In this document: one piece after another, positions 1 through 11,810 of the stretch | Numbering within the stretch: the first letter of the stretch is position 1 | How the letters are laid out: the number at the start of each line of letters is the position of its first letter | NCBI GenBank assembly: GCA_018907035.1 | Contig: JACCIC010000003.1 | Span: forward strand, 4,290,001 to 4,354,000 | DNA: 64,000 bases | Source: Sycobia sp. Sy_11 | Lineage: Eukaryota > Arthropoda > Insecta > Hymenoptera > Epichrysomallidae | Reading direction: 5' to 3' | Made by a program: the position numbers and the translations under genes | Notes under the pieces: model-generated | What the model was told of the DNA's origin: nothing | What the model saw: only the letters and a program-made list of their open reading frames with translations | The model's database searches: none

Positions 1-352
1 CTGGTTAAACAGTATTCCAATACTTCTCTCCGAACAAAGAACGGGTCATACTCATTAGTTCTTTTACGAAAGACTGAGTTCTCAACAATTTACGAAGGGC
101 TACCACCTTATTTCAGTATAGCTTTCGGCTTCGTAGGGCAAATGAGTGATAAGAATAAATATAAATATAACTAGTAGTAGTAAGTATGTGCTTCCCAGAT
201 AAATGATAAAACTAAGATATAATAAGCACGTACTATTTTATTTGAAAAAAAAAAATAATTCACCTTTATTCGCTGATTTTATTGCAAAATTACTTGTTTT
301 AAAATCGGCAAATCCGAATCGAGCGTACAAAATAATATACAAGGGAGGAGTC

Positions 353-356
<4 letters not shown>
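1..356. other. AT-rich non-coding start of window
   Basis: Moderately AT-rich sequence with no open frame, repeat array or RNA fold that I can support. A short frame at 203-403 runs straight into the adjacent TA array and looks fortuitous. Confidence 0.6.

Positions 357-402
<46 letters not shown>
357..402. repeat. (TA)23 microsatellite
   Basis: An uninterrupted TA dinucleotide array of about 23 units. Translations across it give only Tyr-Ile runs, so frames that cross it are not genes. Confidence 0.97.
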
Positions 403-405
<3 letters not shown>

Positions 406-540
406 TTGCGCGCGAATAGAACCACGCGGATTTATACGAGCAGCCCAGGTGTCGGATTAGAGTCCCGCCCCAAGTAACAACTGCCTGGCGTCCGTCACAA
501 CCCCATTTACATGCATAACTTGGCTTGACTCGGAGATGGG

Positions 541-559
541 GAGAGAACGGGAGAGAGAA

Positions 560-620
<61 letters not shown>
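541..620. repeat. (GA)n microsatellite
   Basis: GA-rich tract that becomes a pure GA array at 571-620 (25 units). It lies about 130 bp upstream of a CT array at 720-812, so the two are inverted copies of one motif and could pair as a long hairpin in single-stranded DNA or RNA. Confidence 0.97.
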
Positions 621-622
<2 letters not shown>

Positions 623-719
623 CGCCGGAGACACACAAGTATATGAGTGTTTATACATTCGCTGGTCCTCCCCATCTCCCAAACCGAAATAAACCAAATT
701 AGCATTCGAGAAATTGTCA

Positions 720-747
720 ATTTGTCGCTCTCTCGCCTTCTCTTCCA

Positions 748-803
<56 letters not shown>

Positions 804-812
804 GTCTCTCCA
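720..812. repeat. (CT)n microsatellite
   Basis: CT-rich tract with a pure core near 750-789 and interrupted flanks. It forms an inverted pair with the GA array at 541-620. The Ser-Leu and Arg-Glu frames found here on both strands are repeat translations. Confidence 0.97.
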
Positions 813-1735
813 TATCTTGTTGACCGCGCAGCGGGAGTAGAAAATGAGAACTCTCCTAACGCCTCGCTTCTCAATTCTATACCCAGTTCTCTCTAGCAAT
901 AAGGGGAAGGGGAAAAGTCCAGAATACACATATGCACACACACGCATACATGAGATGATATATATTGTAATTATATGGTTTATAATTAATGAGATGTTTA
1001 AGAGAAAACGTTCCAGGTCTTATATAAGTAAGCTGTTCTTTCGAGAATTCTCAGTACTTCCAGTAATATAAATTCTTTCTTTCTGCAAATTATGAAAATT
1101 CACCATGTCACATAAGATAACCATTGATGATTACAATTACAATTGTCGGTAGAATACAAAATTACAATTGTCGGTAGAATAAAATAAAAGTAAATGCGTC
1201 TATAAAACCGATTAATAAATACATTATTTTTACTTTACTCGTCGAAATATTGATTCAGCATTATTGAATATATACATGTCTCTTACTTTATTTTTGTTAC
1301 TAAGTATTAGTGAAAAAATAACGTAAGAAAAGCGAAAAGAAAAAAAAAACATATTTTCGAAACTTTCGAACGTAAATATGTTCTGATATATGTATAATAC
1401 TTTTTTATAAAATATTTGTATTTTTAATTGTATTTTTAATATTATAATAATATATAATATTAGTACAAAAATTAAATTCTGTATCGAGAAAAACTTTAGT
1501 CTCATAATCTGTCAAGGTTTATTGTTCATAAGTTATTATAATTTTTCTGTACAAAATCTTCCCTACTTTATACAAGCTGTAAAGCAAAAAAAATTTATTC
1601 CATTTGAATAAGATGTATTCTGTAGATTCATTATGATCTCTATACTTCTTTTATGAATTGAACAATTTTATTAATCATGTTTCACAATTCCGTCAATTAG
1701 ATATATTTATTTCCGAAAATTAAGCAAATCTAAAT
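813..1735. other. AT-rich spacer
   Basis: AT-rich sequence with poly-A and poly-T runs and no credible gene. Its only structured element is the 25-bp tandem duplication at 1136-1185. Confidence 0.6.
1136..1185. repeat. 25-bp tandem duplication
   Basis: Two adjacent copies of a 25-bp unit that contains ATTACAATTGTCGGTAGAAT. The first 21 bases are identical in both copies, and the few differences are at the 3' end of the unit. The near identity suggests a recent local duplication. Confidence 0.9.
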
Positions 1736-2115
1736 ATCAATGAACCGAAGGCGGACTCTAGAATGAAACCGCACCGACACCGAGCCTCCACCTCATTAAA
1801 ACTCCTCCAGCCCGTAACGACGAACTGGCACAATATCGCTGATCTATAAATCGCGCGGGCGGCAAGCAAGACTCCCCCGGGCCCCGAGTAATCGCCGCGT
1901 GGCGCTCTCACGCCGTCGCGCGGAACTTCGGCCCGGCCCGGCCTCCGGTTCAAAATTTTCGAACGCGTAAATCTCCTCGTCTTCGCGCACCGCCGCGGCG
2001 CCACCGAGCGGCAAATTGCACGGCAGGCCCGCGTTCGCGCTACAAGGAGCGGGATGCCACTCTCCCGCTAAACCAAGTAGTATAATCGACTATATGGCGC
2101 GACGCTGCGCGCATT
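1736..2115. other. GC/CpG-rich island
   Basis: Sharp rise in GC and CpG content between AT-rich flanks, with many CGCG and GGCCCG words. The open frame through it on the minus strand (1720-2004) has no recognisable domain and is expected from the scarcity of AT-rich stop codons. This could be a regulatory element or a fragment of an untranslated exon; the sequence does not decide. Confidence 0.5.
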
Positions 2116-2950
2116 CTTTCAAAAGTTTTCAAACTCCTTTCCACTAATAATTTTGTATTATTTTTATTCGCAATTCAGGGAACCGAAAATTTGCTCGATA
2201 CGTTCTTAAGCTCGAAAGACGAGAATTTTTTTTGTATCCGGAATTAAGAAATTGTCAGGAAGATCGGAAAAATTTATATCTTCCGACGGATGATTCAAAC
2301 CGCAAATAGAAAAAATAATATAATATTAACGATATTGTGTAGAAAATTAATTGCTTGGATCGATGTGATAAATACACAAACAAAACAAAATGAATGCTAG
2401 ATAGTAAAGTAAAAATGCACTAAAGATCTAATAATAATTCAATGGCTTATTGTCGCTTCAATATATTTAAATGTGATAACGATTCAAAAATCATTCGAAT
2501 ACCGATATGAAAATCATTCGATAATCTAATTAACGAGTAAGAGAATACGTAGTTTCATAATTTTTCATAAAAACGAGTTATTAAAGGAATATCATAGAAA
2601 GTCATGTAGTAATACTGGATCAAGGTTGAATATTGCCATATATTTATTCAAGTACTATTTATGCTGTTGTAAACAAGTATATTATTTGTTCACTGCTAAT
2701 TTCAATAGATTTTTGTAAATTCTCAAAGAGTTTAGCAAATTAGAACTGGATCGAAACGTCATGCAAAGGAAATTGAAGTAATTAATAATAAAATACAGCA
2801 ATCGATGAAAAAATAGTATTATCTATCCTCAAAAGGGTAAACAGTAACCCTTAAAACAGCATTGCGATTTGATTCCCCCTTTTCTGCCATACGATGATGG
2901 CGAGGAACGACAATAGCTTCACATTTCAGCTGACAATCGTCAATCTTCAA
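2116..2950. other. AT-rich spacer
   Basis: AT-rich with scattered stop codons in all frames. I see no array, hairpin or gene signal here. Confidence 0.6.
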
Positions 2951-3565
2951 CTGTGCGTCAACGTAACCGCGAGAAGACGCGAGGGGCGAGGCGGCGCGCT
3001 TCTGTCTGCCATTGCTTCCTGTGTCCTCGTTCGCCCTGACCGCCCGCGATATCTATATATTTGCATATAAGACGCTCGTCGCGCCGGATGCTCACCGGAC
3101 CCTCTCCCGCTCTCCTGGACAAAGTGCAGCCGAGGGCGACGGGGCTAATACCCGCCTCCGCCGGAGGGGTGCGGTCGGCAGCAGGAGGGCAGTGGGGGGA
3201 GGGGAGGACGCGGAGAGAAGGTCCATCCTTCGTCGCTCCGGGTTAAAGGGCGGATTATACGGGAGACGCCGAGAGGGCGGAGGGCGCGTCTCGCGCGTCT
3301 CGCGCTTTTGGACCGTGAAACCGCGGGGGCGTCCTATAGCTGCCGGGGAACGACAGGGGTGCGGTGCTGGGGTCGCGGAGCGGAGGGTAAAGGAGAGGGC
3401 CGCGATAGAGTTGCCGAGTGATAAATTCGCCGCGCTGAAATTGCCGAGGCAGTCGAGCACTCGGGAGATGGAGATTGGTTTATGCGTGTCTGTTCGTGCG
3501 CGTGTGTGCCTGCGTGCGTCCGTGTGTGTATCCATGTGCAGTGCGAGACGTACGCTTGGATAGAT
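2951..3565. promoter_or_regulatory. GC/CpG-rich island, possible promoter or enhancer
   Basis: About 600 bp of GC-rich sequence. A TATA-like CATATAAG near 3064-3071 sits at its upstream part, and a TG/CG-rich alternating purine-pyrimidine segment lies near 3484-3535. Overlapping long frames on both strands (183 and 158 codons) are composition artefacts rich in Arg and Gly. A TATA-containing plus-strand promoter is possible, but I find no convincing initiator or exon structure. Confidence 0.35.
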
Positions 3566-4729
3566 CAACTTAGCCGAGTTTAGTTTAGCAAATGTGATTG
3601 CGCCTTTTATACGCGCGTGCGCATTTCCGATCCCGTCATTGCTCTATTCTTCACTTCAATGATTGAGATTCATTTCAACATTGTGAAAAAGCTGCGGAAC
3701 AATTTTCATAACGGTCGAAAACTTATACGCGTGTATATTGTAAAAATCTCGACTACGTAGAAATTCGCGTCGAGGGTAGTCGATGATTACTTTTCATTCT
3801 AAATTTTGGAACGACTTTTAAATTTCTCAGCTCAGTCTGTAGATGGAGTTGTAACTATAGTTTTTGTTTTAGTCGTTTATATAATGAGGCCATAATTCGA
3901 ATAAAAACTCTTGAATTATGTATGGTTACACATAGTGAACGTGAATTTTTAAGCCGAAAAAGAGAAGCTATGTAGAATGTTGACTTTTTACTGTATTTTT
4001 ATGAATAATAAATTATTTTGAGAAAGTTTTTATCATGCTTTAATAAAGAAAAATCAAGCAAAATGTTCTCCAAATTTCTTTTACGTACGAGAGGCGATGT
4101 TCCAATTGAATCATACAAAATCCATGTGGTATAATATAATTATCGATATATTGATAACCTCGTTTCTGACTCGAGATACTTCTGTAAGCAAGTTACAGAG
4201 CTAATTTTAAATATTCGCGAGCTTCAGATGTCTTGCAAATATTGATTGGTTATTAAATTATTTTCATAATACATATAGAATTATTGTTGACTACAGAAGA
4301 AATCGGCTATGGCAATCGATGTTCTAAGGCAAAATAACGTATGTAATATTATTACTACATAGGATGTAATAATATTGCATATGTTATATTGGGATAATCG
4401 GGAGGATTCCGGTTATTTCGGGTATAATATTACATCTTTCGAGAATTCACTGATCTGTTTTCAAGTACGAAAATACAATTGAGGACTAAAGAATTCATGC
4501 TTTTGTGGCTTAAAAGCGCCTTTCTCTGCGACCAATTCATATATACGACATTACAGAAGAATTTTATACAGGTATATTCCTATGTTGATTTACATTAAAG
4601 CAAAGCCGTACAATAATAAACATAAGTGCGCGTCCCTGTAGCGACAATGGCGGTATGGCCTACTTCATATCGTTTCAAAAGCGCAGGGAAGCCCAGCACA
4701 AATCCTCGCAATAATTATGAATATTCCAT
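3566..4729. other. AT-rich spacer
   Basis: AT-rich sequence without a supported gene. It contains one strong inverted repeat at 4336-4385. Confidence 0.6.
4336..4385. repeat. 20-bp-arm inverted repeat (hairpin)
   Basis: Left arm 4336-4355 and right arm 4366-4385 are complementary at 18 of 20 positions. The two mismatches become G-U pairs if the plus strand is transcribed, which gives a continuous 20-bp RNA stem with a 10-base loop. The stem is somewhat short for a canonical miRNA precursor and it matches no miRNA I know. It could equally be a tiny palindromic or MITE-like remnant. Confidence 0.8.

Positions 4730-4799
<70 letters not shown>
4730..4799. repeat. (CA)n(TA)n compound microsatellite
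   Basis: About nine CA units followed directly by about 26 TA units. This CA-then-TA order recurs in other compound arrays of the window. Confidence 0.97.
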
Positions 4800-4803
<4 letters not shown>

Positions 4804-4950
4804 GGAATAAAGGAGGCGCGTAATTAGGGAACTACTTCCTCGCAATAACTGAAAGCATCAAGATCCCAGGTCGGTGCGGGACGCGGCGGTGAAGAGGAAA
4901 CGCGGGTCTGCGAAAGAAGTTCACTTTTAACAAAGGGCAAAATTTCCTCA

Positions 4951-5046
4951 TCTCTCTCTCTCTCTCCCTCCTGCCTTGTCTCGGGCACAAAGTCACAATT
5001 GTCCTTGAGATCGCTCGTGCTGCATCTCTGTCTGTCTGTCTCTGTT

Positions 5047-5114
<68 letters not shown>

Positions 5115-5117
5115 CTC
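4951..5117. repeat. CT-rich microsatellite cluster
   Basis: Interrupted CT arrays with a TCTG sub-array (about 5030-5045) and a long CT core at about 5046-5106. A shorter GA array follows at 5292-5321, giving another inverted CT/GA pair. Confidence 0.95.
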
Positions 5118-5288
5118 GCTCTCGCGGAGCCACGGGAGCGCGCTGAGCTTACTCGCGCTGCTTTCGGTCAGGAACGCGAGTATGAACAACGCCGCTTAAT
5201 TTCCAAGCGGAGTTACGTAAACTATACACGGCTCCTTTCGCATTAATTTGATTTGTAGACTCGAGCCATTTATGCGCGTGTAGGCAGC

Positions 5289-5291
<3 letters not shown>

Positions 5292-5321
<30 letters not shown>
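5292..5321. repeat. (GA)15 microsatellite
   Basis: Short GA array with GGAGAGGGAG flank. It is complementary to the CT cluster at 4951-5117. Confidence 0.95.
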
Positions 5322-5326
<5 letters not shown>

Positions 5327-5519
5327 GGAGAGAACTCGGGGAGGTAGATGCTGCACGAAGATATTCTACAGTGCGCGGCAGTTTCTCCCTTATTGTTTCT
5401 CTCCCCGGCCACTTCGTCTTATTGTTCTCGCCGAAATAACATTTTGGCATCAATCAAAATGACGCGATATTTCGAGCTTTGTATACAGGCTTATTAAATA
5501 TTTCTTGAATTTACTCAGG

Positions 5520-6235
<716 letters not shown>

Positions 6236-6465
6236 CGACACCTACCCATTGGGCATCTCACATCTAGAAAGGGCGCGCGCGCAAAGCCGAGCCCGAGGAA
6301 AAATAAATCTAACGCGTGTTCGCGCTCGTTGCTGCGGATACGGAAGCTCCAGAACGCGTCGCGATCCCGGGAGTCGCGAGGACGCAGACGAGCAATCCCT
6401 CGGCGATTTTTTCGCAGAGAGCGATGAAACTTTATATCCGAGACGACGACGAGGAAAGTTTTAAT
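6236..6465. other. Small GC-rich island
   Basis: Short CpG-rich block with GCGCGCGC near 6273-6280 and an open frame of 71 codons with no domain. Likely non-coding. Confidence 0.45.
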
Positions 6466-6930
6466 TACTCTGAAAACTTTTAATAAATCTCAGATAATTT
6501 TTTACAATTACTAAAGGGATCTTATTGTATACGACGTCGAGGGGTAATTTTTTTTATTTATAGATTTCCGAAAATTAACACGTTCCGGTATAATAAACCC
6601 CGAGAGGCATGATTCTTCTCCTCGTAACCATCAGCCACGTAATAACGCGTGTAAGATCTAACTCATAGTTTATTACATATGTACGATAAGTCCATGACAA
6701 TTTTATTACATTCTACTCGGATAACATGAAAGACGCTCCAAATTCGGCGAGAACATTTTTGTCGTGTAAAAAAAAGTTGTAACAAATTTCCCGTTATTTT
6801 TCGTCTCTCCTTGTACGTAAATCATAGCTTCCGTCGCAGTGAGGATTTGATAAAAGCGCGTGTACTCCTGCAATCTCTCGATACGTAGGGATGTCCTGTC
6901 AAACATTATAATATATTCTCGATCGATTCG
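6466..6930. other. AT-rich spacer
   Basis: AT-rich sequence. I see nothing in it beyond fortuitous short frames. Confidence 0.55.
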
Positions 6931-7212
6931 CTGCTAATGCCTCGAAAATTATCGCGCTCAATCGGGCCCCCCCCCCCTGACGCCCGCAGCACCACCTGGC
7001 ATAAAAGCGTCGCGCGCCTGCATCGCGCGAACGCTCATGAAAATGCGGAAGGCGTGGATTTATCCGAGAGCGACCGGGCCGAATGGATTAGAGCCACTCT
7101 AATAGTGGCGCTGCCATCGAGACTACCGGAGATGTCGATCGGAGATCGGTCCAAGGTTGATTCGCGCTCGTCCCTCGCACGCAGACGTGTATATGACGAC
7201 CGCGCGACCCGC

Positions 7213-7265
<53 letters not shown>

Positions 7266-7570
7266 GGGCGGAAGGCGTTATATATACGGCGATGTGGGCA
7301 CGGGTAGACGGATTACGCGGGAAAGGCTGGGGGGCTAAAGCGAAGCGTCGGCGGACATCAAAACGCGAGCGCCCCTGATAATGACGCGGATTAGCCACCG
7401 AGTAGACTCGGAGCCCGTCACCTACTCCGGCCACCCGACGACCGTTCACCGATCTGGCCGCGCGCCGTGGATCGAACAAAGAAAGAAGGGCATCGGTGGA
7501 TTTCGCGGTTCCGAGCTCATCGATAATCCGCGAAGATCGCGAGGTTGTTACGGGAATGTAACAGGGGTCC
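6931..7570. other. GC/CpG-rich island with compound array
   Basis: CpG-rich block with a run of 11 C at 6967-6977 and a TA/TG array at 7215-7264. Overlapping frames on both strands cross the array (Tyr-Ile runs) and are not credible proteins. Candidate regulatory island. Confidence 0.45.
7215..7264. repeat. (TA)n(TG)n compound microsatellite
   Basis: AT units to about 7252, then TG units to 7264. On the minus strand this reads CA then TA, the same polarity as the other compound arrays. Confidence 0.97.
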
Positions 7571-9180
7571 AGGTGTGCTGTGCAACTTTCTCGGCAGTCG
7601 CTCTTCCTTTCGAAGTTTTATACTTTAGTTTCTTTGCGAAGAAGAGGCTCGTTTACAGTGCTTATTATAAATGTTTTTCATAATTTACCTTCTGCGTACG
7701 TATATTCTTTACTGATTGAAGTAAAATAAATTAAAGTGAATTGATTTATTTTCATTTGTATAAATACAAAAAAATCATTTAGTCGTCGCCATGTGGAAAA
7801 GATCGATTATTCGAACTATATTCGATCTAATAACGGTTTCGTATCGCGTTTAAAGTTAAATTATATTCGATAATTAAATATAGAGGATGTCTAGACATTC
7901 GGTAATTTTCCCGAGCCATCGTTGAATCGGGCTCGTTTCGTATGCCGATCGAAATTACAATATCACACTTTTACGATTATTAAAGTTTCAAACGCAAATG
8001 AATAATTCCGCGCGCTGCTCGTACGGCAGACTGGAATATCTTGATATTTCTAACTCGTCCTCCGACTTAGAAATCCGTTATTCGGACGTCCATTGACGTC
8101 CGTTTGGCGATCAAAACGAGAACGCGGCGAAAACGAGAAAATAAACTAGACTGATAAAGGCTTACAACAAGAAAGAAAGGAACTGCGCGATATAGCCATC
8201 GAGTTGGAAAGAGAAAGAAAACGAGAGAGAGATAGGGTGAGATAGAGAGGCGAAGAGGGGCGATTGTTCCAACACGGTCGTCAGATTAAACCTTTGGAGT
8301 GCGCGCTTGAACTTGAAAAGTTATTATCTCATCTTAAATGTGCTGTCGTATTGGTTAAGCTCGGACTGTATAAGAATCCGTTTTACCGGAAAATTCGTTG
8401 GTTCTAATAACTAAATAAAATATATATCACTCCGTTGCGACGAGGTTTGGGGTAAAAAATACCAAACAAAAAGAAACGGGTTCTTCATCTCCCTTATTTT
8501 GTTTAATTACTCAAAATACTTGTGGGGTTAGCGGTTGATGAGGTCGATAAATAATAAAATAGGCATTAATAGAATGTGACCTTTTTTTTAGTTACATAAA
8601 AAATTACGAACATTGTTCTGCTATAAAATAAATCCGATTTCCTAAGTAGAAGTTCAGAAAAGAAGCTCTCGGATTTTATCATTTATGAAAGCAAGGTGGT
8701 TTAAGTTGTTTTTGTATTAATACAAATTTTGTTTCGTTTTTTTTTTTTTTTGTTATCGTCGGAATTCTGATTTTCAATATCATTATTAGAAATAGAGATT
8801 AAATTTTAATTTGTTTCTTTGTTTGTTTTGATCGAAGTTTCACTGAAATAGTCAAATTTATCGTTTACTGACAACTACGTGTGCATGCATATATCTTCTC
8901 TATTCGGTAGCTTGGATTACTTTTTAGGCATATTTTTTAAGAACATTTTATATAACAATGATAAATATAATAAAAATTTACATAAAAAGGTTTTATATAA
9001 AAAGGCTTTTAACATGTTAAAATATTGTATATAAGACGTTATTCTCTTATATTATTAGTCTGATTGTAATGACTATCAAAAATTTTGAAAAAGCTTCGTG
9101 AACGATTCTCTTCAAAAATATTTGAATTAACAAGCTTGCAATATAGCTGCTTGCAGTATTCTCAATCTAGTGGTGAAACA
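7571..9180. other. AT-rich spacer with a moderate-GC patch
   Basis: Mostly AT-rich. A moderate-GC patch at about 8000-8290 ends in purine-rich GAGAGA sequence, and a run of 15 T lies at 8737-8751. No supported gene. Confidence 0.55.
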
Positions 9181-9339
9181 AAGTCTCGCTCAATTTCCAA
9201 CTCGGACTCCACATCCGTGTCGCGTATAAGCAACCTCCTCCTCGTTCGGATTCACGCAGGCCTGTGGTCAGAAAAGCTTTTAACGAACGATGTGACTTGA
9301 GTTGTGTGTGCCAGTGCATACGTGTGTGCGTATGTGTAC

Positions 9340-9358
9340 AAGAGAGAGAGAGAGAGAC

Positions 9359-9394
<36 letters not shown>
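9340..9394. repeat. (GA)n microsatellite
   Basis: GA array interrupted by GACAG and AAGAG. It is the first of four GA arrays on the plus strand within 650 bp. Confidence 0.96.
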
Positions 9395-9500
9395 CAAGCA
9401 GACGGACAGGCAGTGCGAGAGACAGAACGAGATAGTACGAACGAGTAGTGCTTACTGCTCGTACTCAGAAAGATGGTCTGCGGTAAAGTGAAGCTTTTGA

Positions 9501-9523
9501 GGAGAGAGAGAGAGAGAGAGAGA
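9501..9523. repeat. (GA)n microsatellite
   Basis: Short GA array, second in the 9.3-10.0 kb cluster. Confidence 0.95.
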
Positions 9524-9652
9524 CAGAGGCAGCGACATCGCGGCAGATGGTCCGAATGTCTTGAGCCGTCGCGAGGTCGTGTACTGAGGGAATCGCCGGT
9601 AAATGTAATTACCGGTTACGCTCTGTTTGCGCCCGGTAAACAACAGTCCTCC

Positions 9653-9673
9653 GAGAGAGAGAGAGAGAGAGAG
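9653..9673. repeat. (GA)n microsatellite
   Basis: Short GA array followed by a G-rich GGGGGTGGGGGTG stretch, third in the cluster. Confidence 0.95.
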
Positions 9674-9928
9674 CGGGGGTGGGGGTGAGTAATACAGAGA
9701 GGTATAAGAGCGAGAGTGACAGATATAGGATCGCGACTCCCAATCAACCCACTTTAATACGGCCAAACATGTCGGAGAAAGAGCCGAGAACGCATCGTGG
9801 GGGGGGGGGGTGCCAGCGGGATTAATTCGAACCGCGTGTCGCGTTGCTCGCGGCTATTTGAATCTAACGGTGAAATCTCTCGCGAGGGCCACATCCAGGG
9901 GATACAAGAATGGTAGCAATACGGACGG

Positions 9929-9937
9929 AGAGAGGAA

Positions 9938-9972
<35 letters not shown>
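9929..9972. repeat. (GA)n microsatellite
   Basis: GA array with GGA interruptions, fourth of the plus-strand GA arrays between 9.3 and 10.0 kb. Confidence 0.95.
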
Positions 9973-9975
<3 letters not shown>

Positions 9976-10380
9976 AAGAGAGCGATAGCAGTTTAGTCCG
10001 TCACGAGAATGATCGCGATAGAGGGGTGCATTGTCGCTCGCTCTAAACACAGTTTGCGCTATGCGCCGCTGTCCCGGGGCGGATTTACCGCGCGCGAAAT
10101 TAGAACGAGCGTACAGCGCGCGCCCCTGTAGATTCGCTCTTCGGTTCGTCGTGCTTTCGGCGATTTCGCAGGAGGGCGGGCGGGACGGGAGGTCATACAA
10201 GCTTCGACGGTGTACAGTTGGCTCGGTGCTGCGCCGAAAGAGCTGTCGGGTCAGGAGGTCGTTCGCGTGGCTTTTGGGCGGGAAAATTTTTCGTGACGCC
10301 GAGCGGGGAAGGGTTCAAACTCCGTTTCTATGCGGCAGACAACTCGTTGGAAGGAGATTTTTTCTTCGCTCCGTCTGGTA

Positions 10381-11013
10381 GATGTATCTGAAGTGTAATC
10401 ATTATTTATAGGAATTATCGATCTATCCTTTGCATAATTTATCCAGGAAATATAATTGGACCTGTAAAGGAAATTTCTAACATTACTCGTTCCTACTGAG
10501 AACAGTACCTGGGCTCATTCTCTACTCTGAGCACAATATCTGTTTTAATAAAGAAGACTTACTGATTAACAGTCGGAAAATTGATCATATTGTTTAGGCA
10601 TTATCATATGATTTTTTAAATGATCGTTCACTTTATTATGAGAAAGAATCATATCAAATTTGAATGTTTTTCCTAGCTCTCGTTGAGTTTTGCGAAAATA
10701 TGATAGAATAAGATTCACGACATTTAGCGGTGGAGTATTCTTTTGGCCAGAAACCGTTATATTTTTGTAATATTATAAATTTTATATTCTCTATAAGGCA
10801 TTTCATTATCAAATTTTATCAGCATAATTATATACCAGTGGCTCTATCAAAAATTAAACAATAAATAGACGTATAACTAGAAACAATCCGAGAATTTGCC
10901 TCCAGATATAATCGATGCATTTTTTGGTACCAGCTTCTAAGCACCACCACTTCTCTGCGGACAAAGTGTCAACACCACTGAAATTCCATTTTGAGCGTGA
11001 TACACATGCATAT
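10381..11013. other. AT-rich spacer
   Basis: AT-rich, no gene signal seen. Confidence 0.6.
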
Positions 11014-11014
11014 C

Positions 11015-11091
<77 letters not shown>
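11014..11091. repeat. (CA)38 microsatellite
   Basis: Long uninterrupted CA array of about 38 units. The His-Thr and Cys-Val frames over it are repeat translations. Confidence 0.98.
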
Positions 11092-11095
<4 letters not shown>

Positions 11096-11810
11096 ATGCA
11101 GACACACACATTTACACCCGGCAGGGCCCAAGAGCGTTCACTCGTGCATGTCGACGGCCTGCTGTGGAGCTCCTGCTCCAGCGACTCTTTGGCGGGCGGG
11201 GGTAAGGCGAAGGTTGTTGAAGAGCCAGAAGTGAGGGCCGAAGTTTCCCCCGCGTGTCTGGCGAAGACGTTCATTAAATCCTCGAGAATTCCCGAGTTTT
11301 GCAGTGCCATTATCATGATCCGCCTCTGTTTGGCGTTCTCCTGCCAGCAGGCGGAGAGGGAGAGGGGCGAGTCGGGGGAGAGACAGAGCGAGAGAGAAGG
11401 GGACGCGCACTTGACTTGAGTACATTTTAATACGCTTCCCCGGCTACGAAACCCTCGACCCCCCCCCTCCCCGCTCTTCTCGTGACATTCTTCGGAGCTG
11501 CATGCGCGAGAAACTGTGTGTACATGTGTGCACGCTCGCGCGCGCGCGTGTGTGTGTCTGAACTTGCGCGCGCGCGCGCTCCTTCCGACATAAAGAGTCG
11601 CTCCGCCCGCTGGTTACACTTCGCCTTGGAAATACGTAATTTCGTAGCAAAGGCTGGGGTGGTGGGGGGTGTGCGAGGGAGGTTGCGGGTTATTATGCTC
11701 CTGCACAGTCGATGGTGCTGAAAACCTGGAGCGCTTTCGCGCGCCGCGGATCCCGAGCGTCGACGAAAAGTTTTTTGGGGAGGGAGGGGGCGATAGCCTA
11801 CAGCTTGTAC
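11092..11810. other. GC/CpG-rich island
   Basis: GC-rich sequence with a C9 run at 11459-11467 and an alternating CG/TG segment at 11536-11579. Long frames overlap on both strands without a recognisable domain. Possible regulatory island. Confidence 0.4.
11536..11579. repeat. Alternating CG/TG tract (Z-DNA-prone)
   Basis: Two runs of alternating purine-pyrimidine sequence: CG then TG at 11537-11557, and GC at 11566-11579. Such tracts favour left-handed DNA under negative supercoiling. Confidence 0.85.

Larger units (their letters stand above)
9524..10380. promoter_or_regulatory. GC/CpG-rich island with GA arrays
   Basis: CpG-rich island with a run of 12 G at 9799-9810 and GA arrays in its 5' half. 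GA arrays in insect promoters and enhancers can bind GAGA-factor-type proteins, so a regulatory role is plausible. The 148-codon minus-strand frame is a Ser-Leu repeat translation and the 116-codon plus-strand frame has no domain. Confidence 0.35.

Noticed and set aside
299..874. Long minus-strand frame (191 codons)
   Set aside because: Made mostly of Arg-Glu, Ser-Leu and Tyr-Ile runs translated from GA, CT and TA arrays. No domain.
3012..3563. 183-codon plus-strand frame in the 3 kb GC island
   Set aside because: An antisense frame of similar length overlaps it, it is Arg/Gly-rich, and it has no recognisable domain. Stop codons are rare in such GC-rich DNA.
10305..10330. GGGTTCAAACTCC resembling a tRNA B box
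   Set aside because: No A box or cloverleaf can be built from the 80 bases upstream.
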